Assembly: GCA_015520895.1 (NCBI GenBank)
Contig: WAPH01000002.1
Coordinates: forward strand, 1-15,246
DNA length: 15,246 bases
Reading direction: 5' to 3'
Source: Nanobdellati archaeon
GTDB lineage: Archaea; EX4484-52; JAADEF01
The notes under the pieces: generated by a model
Told to the model about the DNA's origin: nothing
Databases searched by the model: none
What the model saw: the letters and a program-made list of their open reading frames with translations, nothing else
Part shown: positions 6,504-14,559 of the stretch, piece after piece
How the letters are laid out: every line of letters begins with the position of its first letter
How positions within the stretch are numbered: position 1 is the first letter of the stretch
Translations under genes and position numbers: made by a program

Positions 6504-7200
6504 AAGCAGTATGACCCAGCATTTTGAAAATAGGGCGTAAAGGCAAAATCTGCCATTCCCTTAAGATTATTTCCCTTAGTTCTAAATTAATGAAGTTCAA
6601 AGATTTTAAGTTTTCCCTTGCTTTAATAACTTGTTCCATCACAGGCAAGTAAAGTACAACAAAACCTCCTGGTTTTAAAACATCTCTAGCTTTTTGAAGA
6701 TAACTTAAGTCATATGCGTTCTTAAAATCCAATAGCACTAAATCAAACAATTTGTTCGCGTTAAATTCTAAAAGATCGCAATTATAAAGTTCTACATTCT
6801 TTATACTAAAATTTTCTAAATTCTTTTTCACAATCAAGTAAAAGTCCTTTCTTTTTTCCAGACTTACAACCTTTTTAAAAATAAAAGATAAGAAAATAGT
6901 TGCATGACCGCTACCGCTTCCTGCTTCCAAAACTTGTGCATCCTTGCCTAAATAAAATCTTCGCATAATATAGCCTATATCCTTCTCATGTATAATTTGT
7001 GCTTTTCTCTTAAAAGATTTTTGGAAATAATCTGAAAAATAAGCTTTAGTAACTAAAAATTTTATACCTCTAGAGGATTCAACATAAAAAGGTAATTTAT
7101 CGCTTGAAATCCTCACTTTTCCCTCGCTAAAGGTGTATTCTTTTTTGCCTTGCTCCCTCACATAAATATTTCCATTCTCACTTATAAAAACAACATACAT
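6478..7200 (-). CDS. trmI: tRNA (adenine-N1)-methyltransferase TrmI
   Basis: This is a SAM-dependent enzyme of the TrmI/Trm61 family, which makes m1A in the T-loop of tRNA (positions 57/58 in archaea). The N-terminal beta domain (about 1-60) is followed by the Rossmann domain. Motif I is LEAGSGSG (about 91-98), an acidic ribose-binding residue lies in SLEKR, and Asp158 follows the strand FDLVLL. The C-terminal family signature is RPIFKMLGHTAFIL. The loop after Asp158 reads DFKNAY, whereas TrmI proteins usually have a DLPxPW-like motif there. The protein has 240 residues, slightly short. I prefer the ATG at 7200 over an in-frame TTG at 7212: GGGTGAG lies 3 nt before this ATG, and its A overlaps the TAA of the antiporter gene (TAATG), implying coupled translation. 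The 3' end overlaps the convergent gene by 26 nt. Confidence 0.9.
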   Translation of the reverse strand: MYVVFISENGNIYVREQGKKEYTFSEGKVRISSDKLPFYVESSRGIKFLVTKAYFSDYFQKSFKRKAQIIHEKDIGYIMRRFYLGKDAQVLEAGSGSGHATIFLSFIFKKVVSLEKRKDFYLIVKKNLENFSIKNVELYNCDLLEFNANKLFDLVLLDFKNAYDLSYLQKARDVLKPGGFVVLYLPVMEQVIKARENLKSLNFINLELREIILREWQILPLRPIFKMLGHTAFILSARRF

Positions 7201-8150
7201 TATCTCACCCAATAAAATATGCTAAGCAAATAAGAAAAATAAATAAGCAACAGCATATAACCTTCATATTTACTTACTTCTCTATCTTGCGTCATCATAA
7301 AAAATAACAAAGTACTACCTACAACATAAGGAATCAAAACCCTTATCACAAAAGGAGTAAAAGTTAAAGGAGTTATTAATGCTCCAATAGCTAACACCAC
7401 AAAAACATTGAATATATTAGAACCCATTATATCTCCTAACAACATATCGAATTTCTTTTTTCTTGCTGCCTGCAATCCCACAGCTAATTCAGGTAAAGAA
7501 GTGCCCAAAGCTAAAGTAGTTGCAGAGATAACACTTTCCGAAACATGCAAATAGCTTGCTAAAAGAATCAAACTTTCAACTACAAACTTAGATCCTAAAT
7601 AAACCATCAAAATCGAAAGAACTAATTTTACAAACTCGTTTATTAAGTTTATATTTTTCTTTTTTTCAATAAGTTTTTCTAGATTATCCTCTATTTCTTT
7701 ACGTAAACCATAAATATATTCCATATAGAAAAAATAACCTAAGAGAGCGATAACGCCATCCAACCAGTTAAATACACCATCCATACCTAAAAACGCCACT
7801 AAAAGAATAGAAGAAAACATAACAGGCAAATCAATATTAAGAAGGTTTATGTTAGATTTTGTATTTTTAATAAATATAGCACTAATACCTAAGATAAGCA
7901 ATATATTAGCTATATTAGAACCAAATACGTTCCCTAAAATTATACCTTCTGCCTTTTCCAATCCTGCCATTATGCTAGTTGCGAGTTCAGGTAAAGAAGT
8001 ACCTATACTCACTATAGTAATACCTATTGCAAATTCTGAAATACCTAATTTAATACCTATTTTTTCTGCTGCGAATGTAAATATATCTGCTCCTTTTAAT
8101 AAAACTAATAAAGACGCGATAAAAATTATTATAGCTAATATTACATCCAT
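7200..8150 (-). CDS. Ca2+/Na+ (CaCA family) antiporter, YrbG-like
   Basis: This 316-residue membrane protein has about ten hydrophobic segments and the two inverted alpha-repeats that define the cation/Ca2+ exchanger family. Alpha-1 contains GTSLPEL (50-56) and GNVFGSNIAN (73-82). Alpha-2 contains GTSLPEL (216-222) and GDIMGSNIFN (239-248). The Glu residues in the two GTSLPEL motifs are the conserved cation ligands. A hydrophilic loop at about 150-170 separates the halves. It probably exports Ca2+ in exchange for Na+ or H+; the exact ions cannot be read from sequence. It follows gyrB by 33 nt but has its own TATA box, centred 26 nt before the ATG, and no Shine-Dalgarno, so it is probably also transcribed without a leader. 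The stop overlaps the trmI start. Confidence 0.93.
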   Translation of the reverse strand: MDVILAIIIFIASLLVLLKGADIFTFAAEKIGIKLGISEFAIGITIVSIGTSLPELATSIMAGLEKAEGIILGNVFGSNIANILLILGISAIFIKNTKSNINLLNIDLPVMFSSILLVAFLGMDGVFNWLDGVIALLGYFFYMEYIYGLRKEIEDNLEKLIEKKKNINLINEFVKLVLSILMVYLGSKFVVESLILLASYLHVSESVISATTLALGTSLPELAVGLQAARKKKFDMLLGDIMGSNIFNVFVVLAIGALITPLTFTPFVIRVLIPYVVGSTLLFFMMTQDREVSKYEGYMLLLIYFSYLLSIFYWVR

Positions 8151-8172
8151 AGTGTTTATTAGATCAGAACAT

Positions 8173-8180
8173 TATAAATA
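8173..8180 (-). promoter_or_regulatory. TATA box of the antiporter-trmI unit
   Basis: The minus strand reads TTTATAAT, centred about 26 nt before the ATG at 8150. This predicts a leaderless transcript starting just after gyrB. Confidence 0.45.
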
Positions 8181-8183
8181 TTT

Positions 8184-10082
8184 TTATATATCTAATTCGT
8201 CTCTTTGTAGTTCTTTTGCATGAGTCATTATAAATTCTTTACGAGGTTCTACTTTTTCCCCCATAAGAAGGCTAAATATTTCCTCTGCTTCCATCGCATC
8301 TTCTATAGTTATTTTCTTAAGATACCTGTTCTGAGGATTCATAGTTGTTTCCCATAACTGATCAGGATTCATTTCTCCTAAACCTTTATATCTTTGAATC
8401 TCATATGATTTACCCTTTAACTTCTCCACAATCTCATCTTTTTCTTCATCACTATACGCATAATAAATTTCTTTACCTACTTTTATTTTATAAAGAGGGG
8501 GTAAAGCCACATAAATATGACCTTGTTCAATAAGTTCTCTCATATATCTATAAAAGAACGTTAAGAGCAAAGACCTTATATGAGCCCCATCTACATCAGC
8601 ATCAGTCATTATTATGATTTTACTGTATCTTAATTTAGAAATATCAAAATTATCTCCTATTCCTGTACCTATAGCTGCAATTAAGGCTTTAATTTCTTCA
8701 TTTTTTAAAACTTTAATCATATTAGCTTTTTCTACATTAATTATTTTTCCTTTTAAAGGTAAAACTGCTTGAATATACCTATCTCGTGCAAGTTTAGCCG
8801 AACCGCCTGCACTTTCTCCTTCAACAATAAACAACTCAGTTTTTGACACATCCTTCTCAGAGCAATCTGCCAATTTTCCGGGTAAAGTAGTAGTTTCTAA
8901 AGCAGATTTTCTTTTAACTAATTCTCTCGCCTTTTTTGCCGCAATCCTTGCTTGAGCAGCTTTCTCTATACGTGAAGCAATTATCTTTAACACTTTAGGA
9001 TTTTCCTCAAAATAAGTATTTAATTTTTCAACGCTAATAGCATATACTATTTGTTTAGCAATGCTCGTCCCTAATTTAGTTTTAGTCTGACCCTCAAACT
9101 GAGGCTGAGGTAACTTTAGTGAAACAACTGCTATTAACCCTTCTTTTATATCCTCTATATCTATCTCTATTGCCGACTTTATCAATTTTTCTTTCGAGAT
9201 TTTATCTCGTAGTACTCGAGAAAGAGCATTAAAAAAACCAGACAAATGAGTTCCTCCTTCTATAGTATGAATGTTATTAACATAACCTTTGATTATTTTT
9301 ACATCCTCTTCTACATACCTCATAGCTATATCTATAAAAGTTTCATCTTTTCTTCCACTAAAAGATATCACTGGTGTAATAGGTGTTTTATATTTACTTA
9401 ATTCCTCAACCAATTCCTCAATACCTTTCTCAAATTTAAAGACATATTCTCGTTGAGTTTCCTCATTATACAAAGTGATAGTTACATTAGGGTTAAGATA
9501 GGCTAATTCTTTTAACCTTCCTTTAACGTATTTTTCATCAAATTTATTAATTTCAAAAATAGTATTATCTGGCTTAAAATGTACAATCGTCCCTGTTTCT
9601 TGAGTCTTCCCTATAACTTCTAAATCTTTAACTTTTTTACCACCTTTCTCAAAACGCATATGCCAAATTTTTCCCTCTCTTTTAACTTTTACATCCAAAA
9701 ACTCGCTTAAAGCATTTACTACGCTAATACCAACACCATGTAAGCCTCCTGAAACTTTATAGGTTTTACTATCAAACTTCCCTCCTGCATGTAATTTGGT
9801 TAGTACTAATTCAAGTGCAGAAACTTTATATTGAGGATGAATATCGACAGGTATACCTCTACCATCATCTTCCACTACAACACTTCCATCCTTTTTTAAT
9901 GTAACTTTTATATTCTTAGCATATCCTGCCAATGCCTCATCTATGGCATTATCAACTACTTCCCACAGAAGGTGATGAAATCCTTTAAAACCTGTATCTC
10001 CTATATACATTGCGGGTCTCTTTCTTACTGCTTCTAACCCTTCTAGAACTTTAATATCTTCTGCTTTATATTCTTCATTCAT
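8184..10082 (-). CDS. gyrB: DNA gyrase subunit B
   Basis: This is the ATPase subunit of the type IIA topoisomerase that introduces negative supercoils together with GyrA. At 632 residues it has the short GyrB layout without the insertion of some bacteria. The GHKL ATPase shows EVVDNAIDEA (Glu41, Asn45), DDGRGIP and GGLHGVG. The transducer domain follows, including the QTK-loop region (EGQTKTKLG). The TOPRIM domain has EGESAGGSA (about 420) and DADVDGAH (about 494), then QRYKGLGEM and the usual C-terminus ending in LDI. Archaeal gyrases are considered bacterial acquisitions; here no gyrA is adjacent. A TATA box is centred 26 nt before the ATG and no Shine-Dalgarno is seen, so the transcript is probably leaderless. 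Confidence 0.97.
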   Translation of the reverse strand: MNEEYKAEDIKVLEGLEAVRKRPAMYIGDTGFKGFHHLLWEVVDNAIDEALAGYAKNIKVTLKKDGSVVVEDDGRGIPVDIHPQYKVSALELVLTKLHAGGKFDSKTYKVSGGLHGVGISVVNALSEFLDVKVKREGKIWHMRFEKGGKKVKDLEVIGKTQETGTIVHFKPDNTIFEINKFDEKYVKGRLKELAYLNPNVTITLYNEETQREYVFKFEKGIEELVEELSKYKTPITPVISFSGRKDETFIDIAMRYVEEDVKIIKGYVNNIHTIEGGTHLSGFFNALSRVLRDKISKEKLIKSAIEIDIEDIKEGLIAVVSLKLPQPQFEGQTKTKLGTSIAKQIVYAISVEKLNTYFEENPKVLKIIASRIEKAAQARIAAKKARELVKRKSALETTTLPGKLADCSEKDVSKTELFIVEGESAGGSAKLARDRYIQAVLPLKGKIINVEKANMIKVLKNEEIKALIAAIGTGIGDNFDISKLRYSKIIIMTDADVDGAHIRSLLLTFFYRYMRELIEQGHIYVALPPLYKIKVGKEIYYAYSDEEKDEIVEKLKGKSYEIQRYKGLGEMNPDQLWETTMNPQNRYLKKITIEDAMEAEEIFSLLMGEKVEPRKEFIMTHAKELQRDELDI

Positions 10083-10104
10083 ATAATGTGTGAGAAATTA
10101 AATC

Positions 10105-10112
10105 TTTAAATA
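10105..10112 (-). promoter_or_regulatory. TATA box of gyrB
   Basis: The minus strand reads TATTTAAAG, centred about 26 nt before the gyrB ATG in the 38-nt gap after endoQ. It predicts a leaderless gyrB mRNA. Confidence 0.5.
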
Positions 10113-10120
10113 TGTAATGC

Positions 10121-11371
10121 TTACACTCTGCTAAAGAGAGTGGATTGTTTAATTTTATTCATAGGTGTATGATCTTCATCTAATATAACCTTACCATATT
10201 CCCCGTCATATCCAGGAATAACTTTAATCATCCCTTCTCTATTTTTTCTTATTACGTTTATTAAATTCTTATCATCTACGTGCTTACTTAGATTATCGTA
10301 AGGCTCATATAACAATATATTATATTCATTATCAAAATGTTTTATAAGATCATTATATACGCTCCAAATTTTTTTAGAGTTAACAGATACTTTGTAATAA
10401 GCAGAAAGTATCTCGTGTAAAGGCAAAACCTTAAAATATTTTTGTGGATGATGATTGTGTTTTAGATCTTTAACATCTCCTAAGTCATATACTCTATGTA
10501 AAACACCCAAGGTTAATGGCTTACCACACACAGGACAAAGATTATTCATTTGTATTGCTTTTTTAGGATCAACGCTAAAACCGCACCTTCTATGACCATC
10601 AAAATGATATTTACCATAAGAAGGATCAACTTCTATAGTGATTAAGTCTCTGAATTTAACTTTTTCAAAAATTACATCAAAACTTAAAACATCTAATTCA
10701 AAAATATTGGCTTCCCTTCCTAATCTCCACGGCCAATAAGAATGAGAGTCTGAATTAGACATTAAAGATAAGTTACGAGTTTCTTCAACCATCCCGTTCA
10801 TCAAAGGATCGCTACTTAATCCTGTCTCTATAGCAAAGATTAACTTAGATTTTTCCCCGAAGCATTCTTTAATACTATTAAATCCAGATTTAGAACCATA
10901 GATGCCAAACCAAGGAGTCCATGCATGAGCAGGTACTACATAGATATCTTTTCCTAAACCAATACTATCTAAAAGATCCACCATTTCAATACACGAGAGT
11001 TGTAAAGAAGGTCTCCCATCCTCTTTAAGATTACCATATTTAGAAAAGAGATCATTAATCTGATATACTACTTCTAATGTTTTAGCATAAATAATATTAT
11101 GAACTTGCCTCCTTTTACTATCCTGCTCAAACACATTGTTAACTTCTGTTTGAAGCATGAAATTCATGTCGTTGTATTTATAAATACCATCTCCTGTCTC
11201 TCTTAACTTATTTTTTAATTCTTTAAGCCATTCAGGGTGGGTGAAATCTCCCGTACCTATGAGATTTAAACCCTTTATTTTACCCCAATAGGAAAGATTA
11301 TCCAAATCCATATTTTTTGAAGTTGCTCTACTATACTTAGAATGTAAATGTAAGTCAGCAATAACTCTCAT
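10121..11371 (-). CDS. endoQ: Endonuclease Q (PHP-domain, deaminated-base repair)
   Basis: EndoQ cuts DNA 5' of uracil, hypoxanthine, xanthine and abasic sites. The PHP metal-binding motifs are visible: DLHLHS (6-11), GTGDFTHPEW (Asp42, His45), VPAHAWTPWFG, and SNSDSHSYWPWRLG. A zinc-binding segment follows with Cys263 (HRRCGF) and CPVC (Cys279, Cys282), as in the EndoQ family. Its 417 residues match the roughly 420 of the Pyrococcus enzyme. The C-terminus QSTLFSRV resembles a PCNA-interacting peptide but lacks the usual second aromatic. A TTG at 11401 would extend it by ten residues; I prefer the ATG at 11371, which overlaps the fttA stop (TAATG) and is preceded by GAGGT. Translation is probably coupled to fttA. 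Confidence 0.9.
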   Translation of the reverse strand: MRVIADLHLHSKYSRATSKNMDLDNLSYWGKIKGLNLIGTGDFTHPEWLKELKNKLRETGDGIYKYNDMNFMLQTEVNNVFEQDSKRRQVHNIIYAKTLEVVYQINDLFSKYGNLKEDGRPSLQLSCIEMVDLLDSIGLGKDIYVVPAHAWTPWFGIYGSKSGFNSIKECFGEKSKLIFAIETGLSSDPLMNGMVEETRNLSLMSNSDSHSYWPWRLGREANIFELDVLSFDVIFEKVKFRDLITIEVDPSYGKYHFDGHRRCGFSVDPKKAIQMNNLCPVCGKPLTLGVLHRVYDLGDVKDLKHNHHPQKYFKVLPLHEILSAYYKVSVNSKKIWSVYNDLIKHFDNEYNILLYEPYDNLSKHVDDKNLINVIRKNREGMIKVIPGYDGEYGKVILDEDHTPMNKIKQSTLFSRV

Positions 11372-13272
11372 TACCTCAACCTCACACTTTCTAAATTCCA
11401 AGGAACTGATGTTTCCATTTTGAAAAGTTTATTAGCTGCAGAAGCCAATTCAAAACTCTTCTTAGGTTCTCCGTGATTTATTATAAGTTTTTTAGGTTTT
11501 GATACTAAATTACCTAAATAAGCCAATAATTGTCTTCTATCACTATGTCCTGAAAAACCTTCAACAGTATCTACTCTCATTTTAATATCTATAGCATGGG
11601 TTTTTCCTTCTCTATCTGTTAAGGAAACTTCTTTTATACCTTTTTGAATTTTCGAACCAAGTGTTCCTTGCGCCTGATATCCTATAAATATTAGCGTATT
11701 TTTCTCGTCTGATGCTAAATGCTTAAAGTATTCTAATACAGGACCGCCATTCATCATTCCTGCAGTAGCAAGAATAATACTTGGATCCCCTTCATCAATA
11801 ACATTTTTCCTATCGGTAGGATTTTTGATTTCAATAAACATTTCATCGGCAAAAGGATTATAGCCATAATGCAATATTTGTCTCTGTAATGCACGAGAAA
11901 GATATTCTGGATAAGTAGTATGAATAGCTGTTGCATCCCAAATCATACCATCTAGATAAACAGGTATGTTAAAATCAGGATTTTGTTGTTTATAATTTGC
12001 TAATACTACCATCACTTCTTGACTTCGTCCTACTGAGAAAACAGGAATTAAAACTTTTCCTTTATTTTCTATAGTCTCATTAATTACTTTAATTAAATTT
12101 TCTTCTGCCTCTCTTAAAGGAGGTAAAATATCGCTTTTACCCCCGTAAGTACTCTCTATAACCATGCTTTCAACTCTAGAATATTGAGTAAAAGCTGGTT
12201 CTAACATACGAGTTGGACCGAATTTTATATCACCAGTATAAACCAAATTATGATATCCTTCTCCTATATGTAAGTGAACTGATGCACTTCCTAAAATATG
12301 ACCTGCATTTTGGAAAGTCAGACGCATATCAGGAGTAATATCGAATACCTCACCATAATCTAAAGTGATAGAGTGACGTAATGCTTGTTTTATACCTTTA
12401 GAAGTGTAAGGTGAAGATTCTCCTGTTTTATGTGATACATCAATATAATCAAGTTGTAAAAGAACCATTAAATCGCGAGTAGGCTCTGTCAAATAAAGCG
12501 GACCTTTATAACCGTACTCGTACAATAGAGGTATCATACCGCAGTGATCCATATGAGCATGAGTAAGAACAATAGCATCTAAATTATCTATAAGAAACTC
12601 GGGTGCATCAGTATGAGGAAATTTATTAACAGTACTCATACCCGCTCCAAAATCTAATAAGACACGAGACGTTTTAGTTTGCAGAAGCAAAGCAGACCTT
12701 CCTACTTCTCTAAATGCCCCAAGAGCAGTTAATCTCACCCATCCTACGCTTTTTCCTCCTTTTTTAAGTTGGATCTTTTCACCTATTTTCTCTAGAAACT
12801 TTTTACGATATGCTCTTTCTTCGTGAATAATCTCTCTAGCTTTATTAACTACTGCAGAGGGTATGAGAGGTACTCTAACTATTTCAACATACCAATTAGT
12901 CTTTTCTCTTAATGCCTTACTTAACTCTCCATCTTTACCAATAGCTACACCAGGCTTCTTTGCAAAAATTATCATTTTACTAAACTCTGGTTCAAAAAGA
13001 ATCTCTTTAACCTCTGCCTCCCCGGGTATCAACTCTAATGCTATTTTTTTTGCCTCTTCAGGAGGTAATAAAATAGAAGGATCGGGTCTTACATGAATAC
13101 GTTTCCTTAATATTCTAGTTAATTCTTTAAGTTTCGGCGTGCCCTCTAAAAAGAACTTTTTATTCTTTGTATAAATAACAAGATCTGGACCCTCGAATAC
13201 TAGCTTGAAAGGTTTAGCTTCTTTAGGTATCATCTCTTTTACATTCTCTAAACTCATTTCGTCATTCTCCAT
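11371..13272 (-). CDS. fttA: KH/beta-CASP ribonuclease aCPSF1 (FttA), transcription termination factor
   Basis: This is the archaeal CPSF73-like nuclease that cleaves nascent transcripts at U-rich sites and terminates RNA polymerase. The N-terminal KH region spans about 1-140, with a GKDG loop at 112-115. The metallo-beta-lactamase core has THAHMDHCG (about 237-245), GHILGSASVHL and YTGDIKFG. The beta-CASP part has ESTYGG, the PVFSVGRSQE helix and TAGMMNGGP, and the C-terminus has FSGHSDRRQLL and INHGEP. All zinc ligands appear intact and 633 residues is the usual length. AAGGATG lies 5 nt before the ATG, but a TATA box centred about 25 nt upstream would give a leaderless start; the two signals conflict. 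The stop overlaps the endoQ start. Confidence 0.96.
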   Translation of the reverse strand: MENDEMSLENVKEMIPKEAKPFKLVFEGPDLVIYTKNKKFFLEGTPKLKELTRILRKRIHVRPDPSILLPPEEAKKIALELIPGEAEVKEILFEPEFSKMIIFAKKPGVAIGKDGELSKALREKTNWYVEIVRVPLIPSAVVNKAREIIHEERAYRKKFLEKIGEKIQLKKGGKSVGWVRLTALGAFREVGRSALLLQTKTSRVLLDFGAGMSTVNKFPHTDAPEFLIDNLDAIVLTHAHMDHCGMIPLLYEYGYKGPLYLTEPTRDLMVLLQLDYIDVSHKTGESSPYTSKGIKQALRHSITLDYGEVFDITPDMRLTFQNAGHILGSASVHLHIGEGYHNLVYTGDIKFGPTRMLEPAFTQYSRVESMVIESTYGGKSDILPPLREAEENLIKVINETIENKGKVLIPVFSVGRSQEVMVVLANYKQQNPDFNIPVYLDGMIWDATAIHTTYPEYLSRALQRQILHYGYNPFADEMFIEIKNPTDRKNVIDEGDPSIILATAGMMNGGPVLEYFKHLASDEKNTLIFIGYQAQGTLGSKIQKGIKEVSLTDREGKTHAIDIKMRVDTVEGFSGHSDRRQLLAYLGNLVSKPKKLIINHGEPKKSFELASAANKLFKMETSVPWNLESVRLR

Positions 13273-13292
13273 TATTTCATCCTTCTAAAATC

Positions 13293-13300
13293 ATATAAAA
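13293..13300 (-). promoter_or_regulatory. TATA box of the fttA-endoQ operon
   Basis: The minus strand reads TTTTATAT, centred about 25 nt before the fttA ATG, in the 51-nt gap after psmB. Confidence 0.5.
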
Positions 13301-13323
13301 TAAATATGAAAAGAAAAACAAAT

Positions 13324-13977
13324 TTACTTATTTAATTTAGAAATTATTGCATTTACTTCTTCCTTAGGTATTCTTCTAAAACCTTTTTTATCCATTATTG
13401 CTACATCTATACCTTTACCACCACTAGCAGAATCTCTTTCTGTTGCTGCCTTAACAGCTCTTATCGCTAATTCTATAGCTTCTTTCTCATTCATACCTGG
13501 CTTATAATCGTCCTCTAAAACACCAACAGCTATAACAGATCCTGATCCACTGAAAGTGTATTCAGAAGCTTCATCTATACCTCCTGCTGCATCAATACTA
13601 TAGAGTCTTGGTTGAGTATCATAACCACCTATAATAAGCTGAACTAGTTCTGGAACAAAACTTTTATAAGAAGATCTTAATATGTTGGCTAGCAAAGTAG
13701 CTGCTGCACGTACGGTTACGTGGTCGTGCTCGTATTTATATAGCTCTAATTCCGCTCTCAATAATCGAATCATAGCTTGAGCATCACCTACACTACCTGC
13801 AATAGTCATGCCTATGGCATCTATAACATGATGTACTTTCTCTGCTTCTTTAGATGCAACCAAATAACCCATAGTAGCCTTTTTATCAGCTGCAAGAATT
13901 ACCCCGTCTTTATATATTAAACCTACTGTCGTTGTTCCTGTTTTTAACCTGGAATCTTCTAAATTGATAAAAACCAC
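13324..13977 (-). CDS. psmB: Proteasome beta subunit
   Basis: This is the catalytic subunit of the archaeal 20S proteasome, an N-terminal Thr hydrolase. A 14-residue propeptide ends at Gly14, and processing before Thr15 gives mature TTTVGL. In mature numbering the catalytic Asp17 (Asp31 here) and Lys33 (Lys47 here) are present, and the conserved segments SVGDAQ, SGSGS and RDSASGGKGID are intact. Its 217 residues are normal. The start is GTG at 13977, with no in-frame ATG before the propeptide. The GTG sits in GAGGTGG, so Shine-Dalgarno-like bases overlap the start codon. A weak TATA-like ATAAAATAA (14005-14013) would give a very short leader. The alpha subunit is not in this window. Confidence 0.96.
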   Translation of the reverse strand: MVFINLEDSRLKTGTTTVGLIYKDGVILAADKKATMGYLVASKEAEKVHHVIDAIGMTIAGSVGDAQAMIRLLRAELELYKYEHDHVTVRAAATLLANILRSSYKSFVPELVQLIIGGYDTQPRLYSIDAAGGIDEASEYTFSGSGSVIAVGVLEDDYKPGMNEKEAIELAIRAVKAATERDSASGGKGIDVAIMDKKGFRRIPKEEVNAIISKLNK

Positions 13978-14021
13978 CTCAGAATTCTAAATAATTACTT
14001 AACCTTATTTTATGCCGATAA

Positions 14022-14029
14022 TTTTAAAA
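14022..14029 (+). promoter_or_regulatory. TATA box of the DUF457-like gene
   Basis: TTTTAAAA is centred about 27 nt before the ATG at 14053, and there is no Shine-Dalgarno. The 75-nt gap to psmB thus carries divergent promoters. Confidence 0.45.
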
Positions 14030-14052
14030 GTTTTTATATTTTTAACCATAAC

Positions 14053-14559
14053 ATGTATGTAAAGTATCATGTCCTTTTTTCTTTACCTCTATTATTGTAT
14101 GGGTTAAAAATAGAGCATTCTTTGATTTATGGAATGATATCTTATCTTGCTGCTGTATTAATAGATGTAGATCATTATCTCGCTTATATTGTTATTAAAA
14201 AAGATTTCAGCTTAAAAAATGCTATAGAATATTATGAACAAGAGCATCCTTTAACTCCCTATATTTTTCATACAGTATATTTTTTAGCATTTCTTTATTT
14301 ATTGAAATCAATTATTCCAATTAAAGTCACATGGATAGTAAACGCATTTTTAAGGGGATTAGCTTACCACATAACATTAGATATAATTTATGCATGCATA
14401 GTCATATTACGCTTTAGTCCTCTCCTTAAATTAGGTACAAAAACAGAAAAAGAAAACAGATTTAAAATATTAAAAGAAGTTATTTATCGATTATTTTTAA
14501 TCAATATAGAAAATATAATAAAGAAAGATTACCACTTTAAACATATTGCTTCACAATAG
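14053..14559 (+). CDS. DUF457/YdjM-like membrane protein, putative metal-dependent hydrolase
   Basis: This 168-residue membrane protein has three or four hydrophobic segments and a set of conserved-looking metal-ligand candidates: His6 in the first segment (KYHVLFS), DVDH (38-41), His65 and His73 (EHPLTPYIFHT), and His106/Asp110 (YHITLD). This arrangement resembles the DUF457/YdjM group, annotated as membrane-bound metal-dependent hydrolases whose substrates are mostly unknown. The C-terminal 40 residues are basic and probably cytoplasmic. It is probably leaderless and monocistronic, divergent from psmB. Its last 31 nt overlap the end of the fibre-like gene on the other strand. The family match is by motif pattern only. 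Confidence 0.7.
   Translation: MYVKYHVLFSLPLLLYGLKIEHSLIYGMISYLAAVLIDVDHYLAYIVIKKDFSLKNAIEYYEQEHPLTPYIFHTVYFLAFLYLLKSIIPIKVTWIVNAFLRGLAYHITLDIIYACIVILRFSPLLKLGTKTEKENRFKILKEVIYRLFLINIENIIKKDYHFKHIASQ

Noticed and set aside
7201..7212. TTG at 7212 as start of trmI
   Set aside because: The four codons up to the ATG at 7200 consist largely of the Shine-Dalgarno GGGTGAG, and the ATG overlaps the upstream stop.
7849..8223. Plus-strand open frame of 124 codons across the antiporter start and gyrB end
   Set aside because: It is antisense to two clearly conserved genes and its protein has no recognisable features.
11372..11401. TTG at 11401 as start of endoQ
   Set aside because: PHP proteins begin just before DLHLHS, and the ATG at 11371 has a ribosome site and the TAATG overlap.
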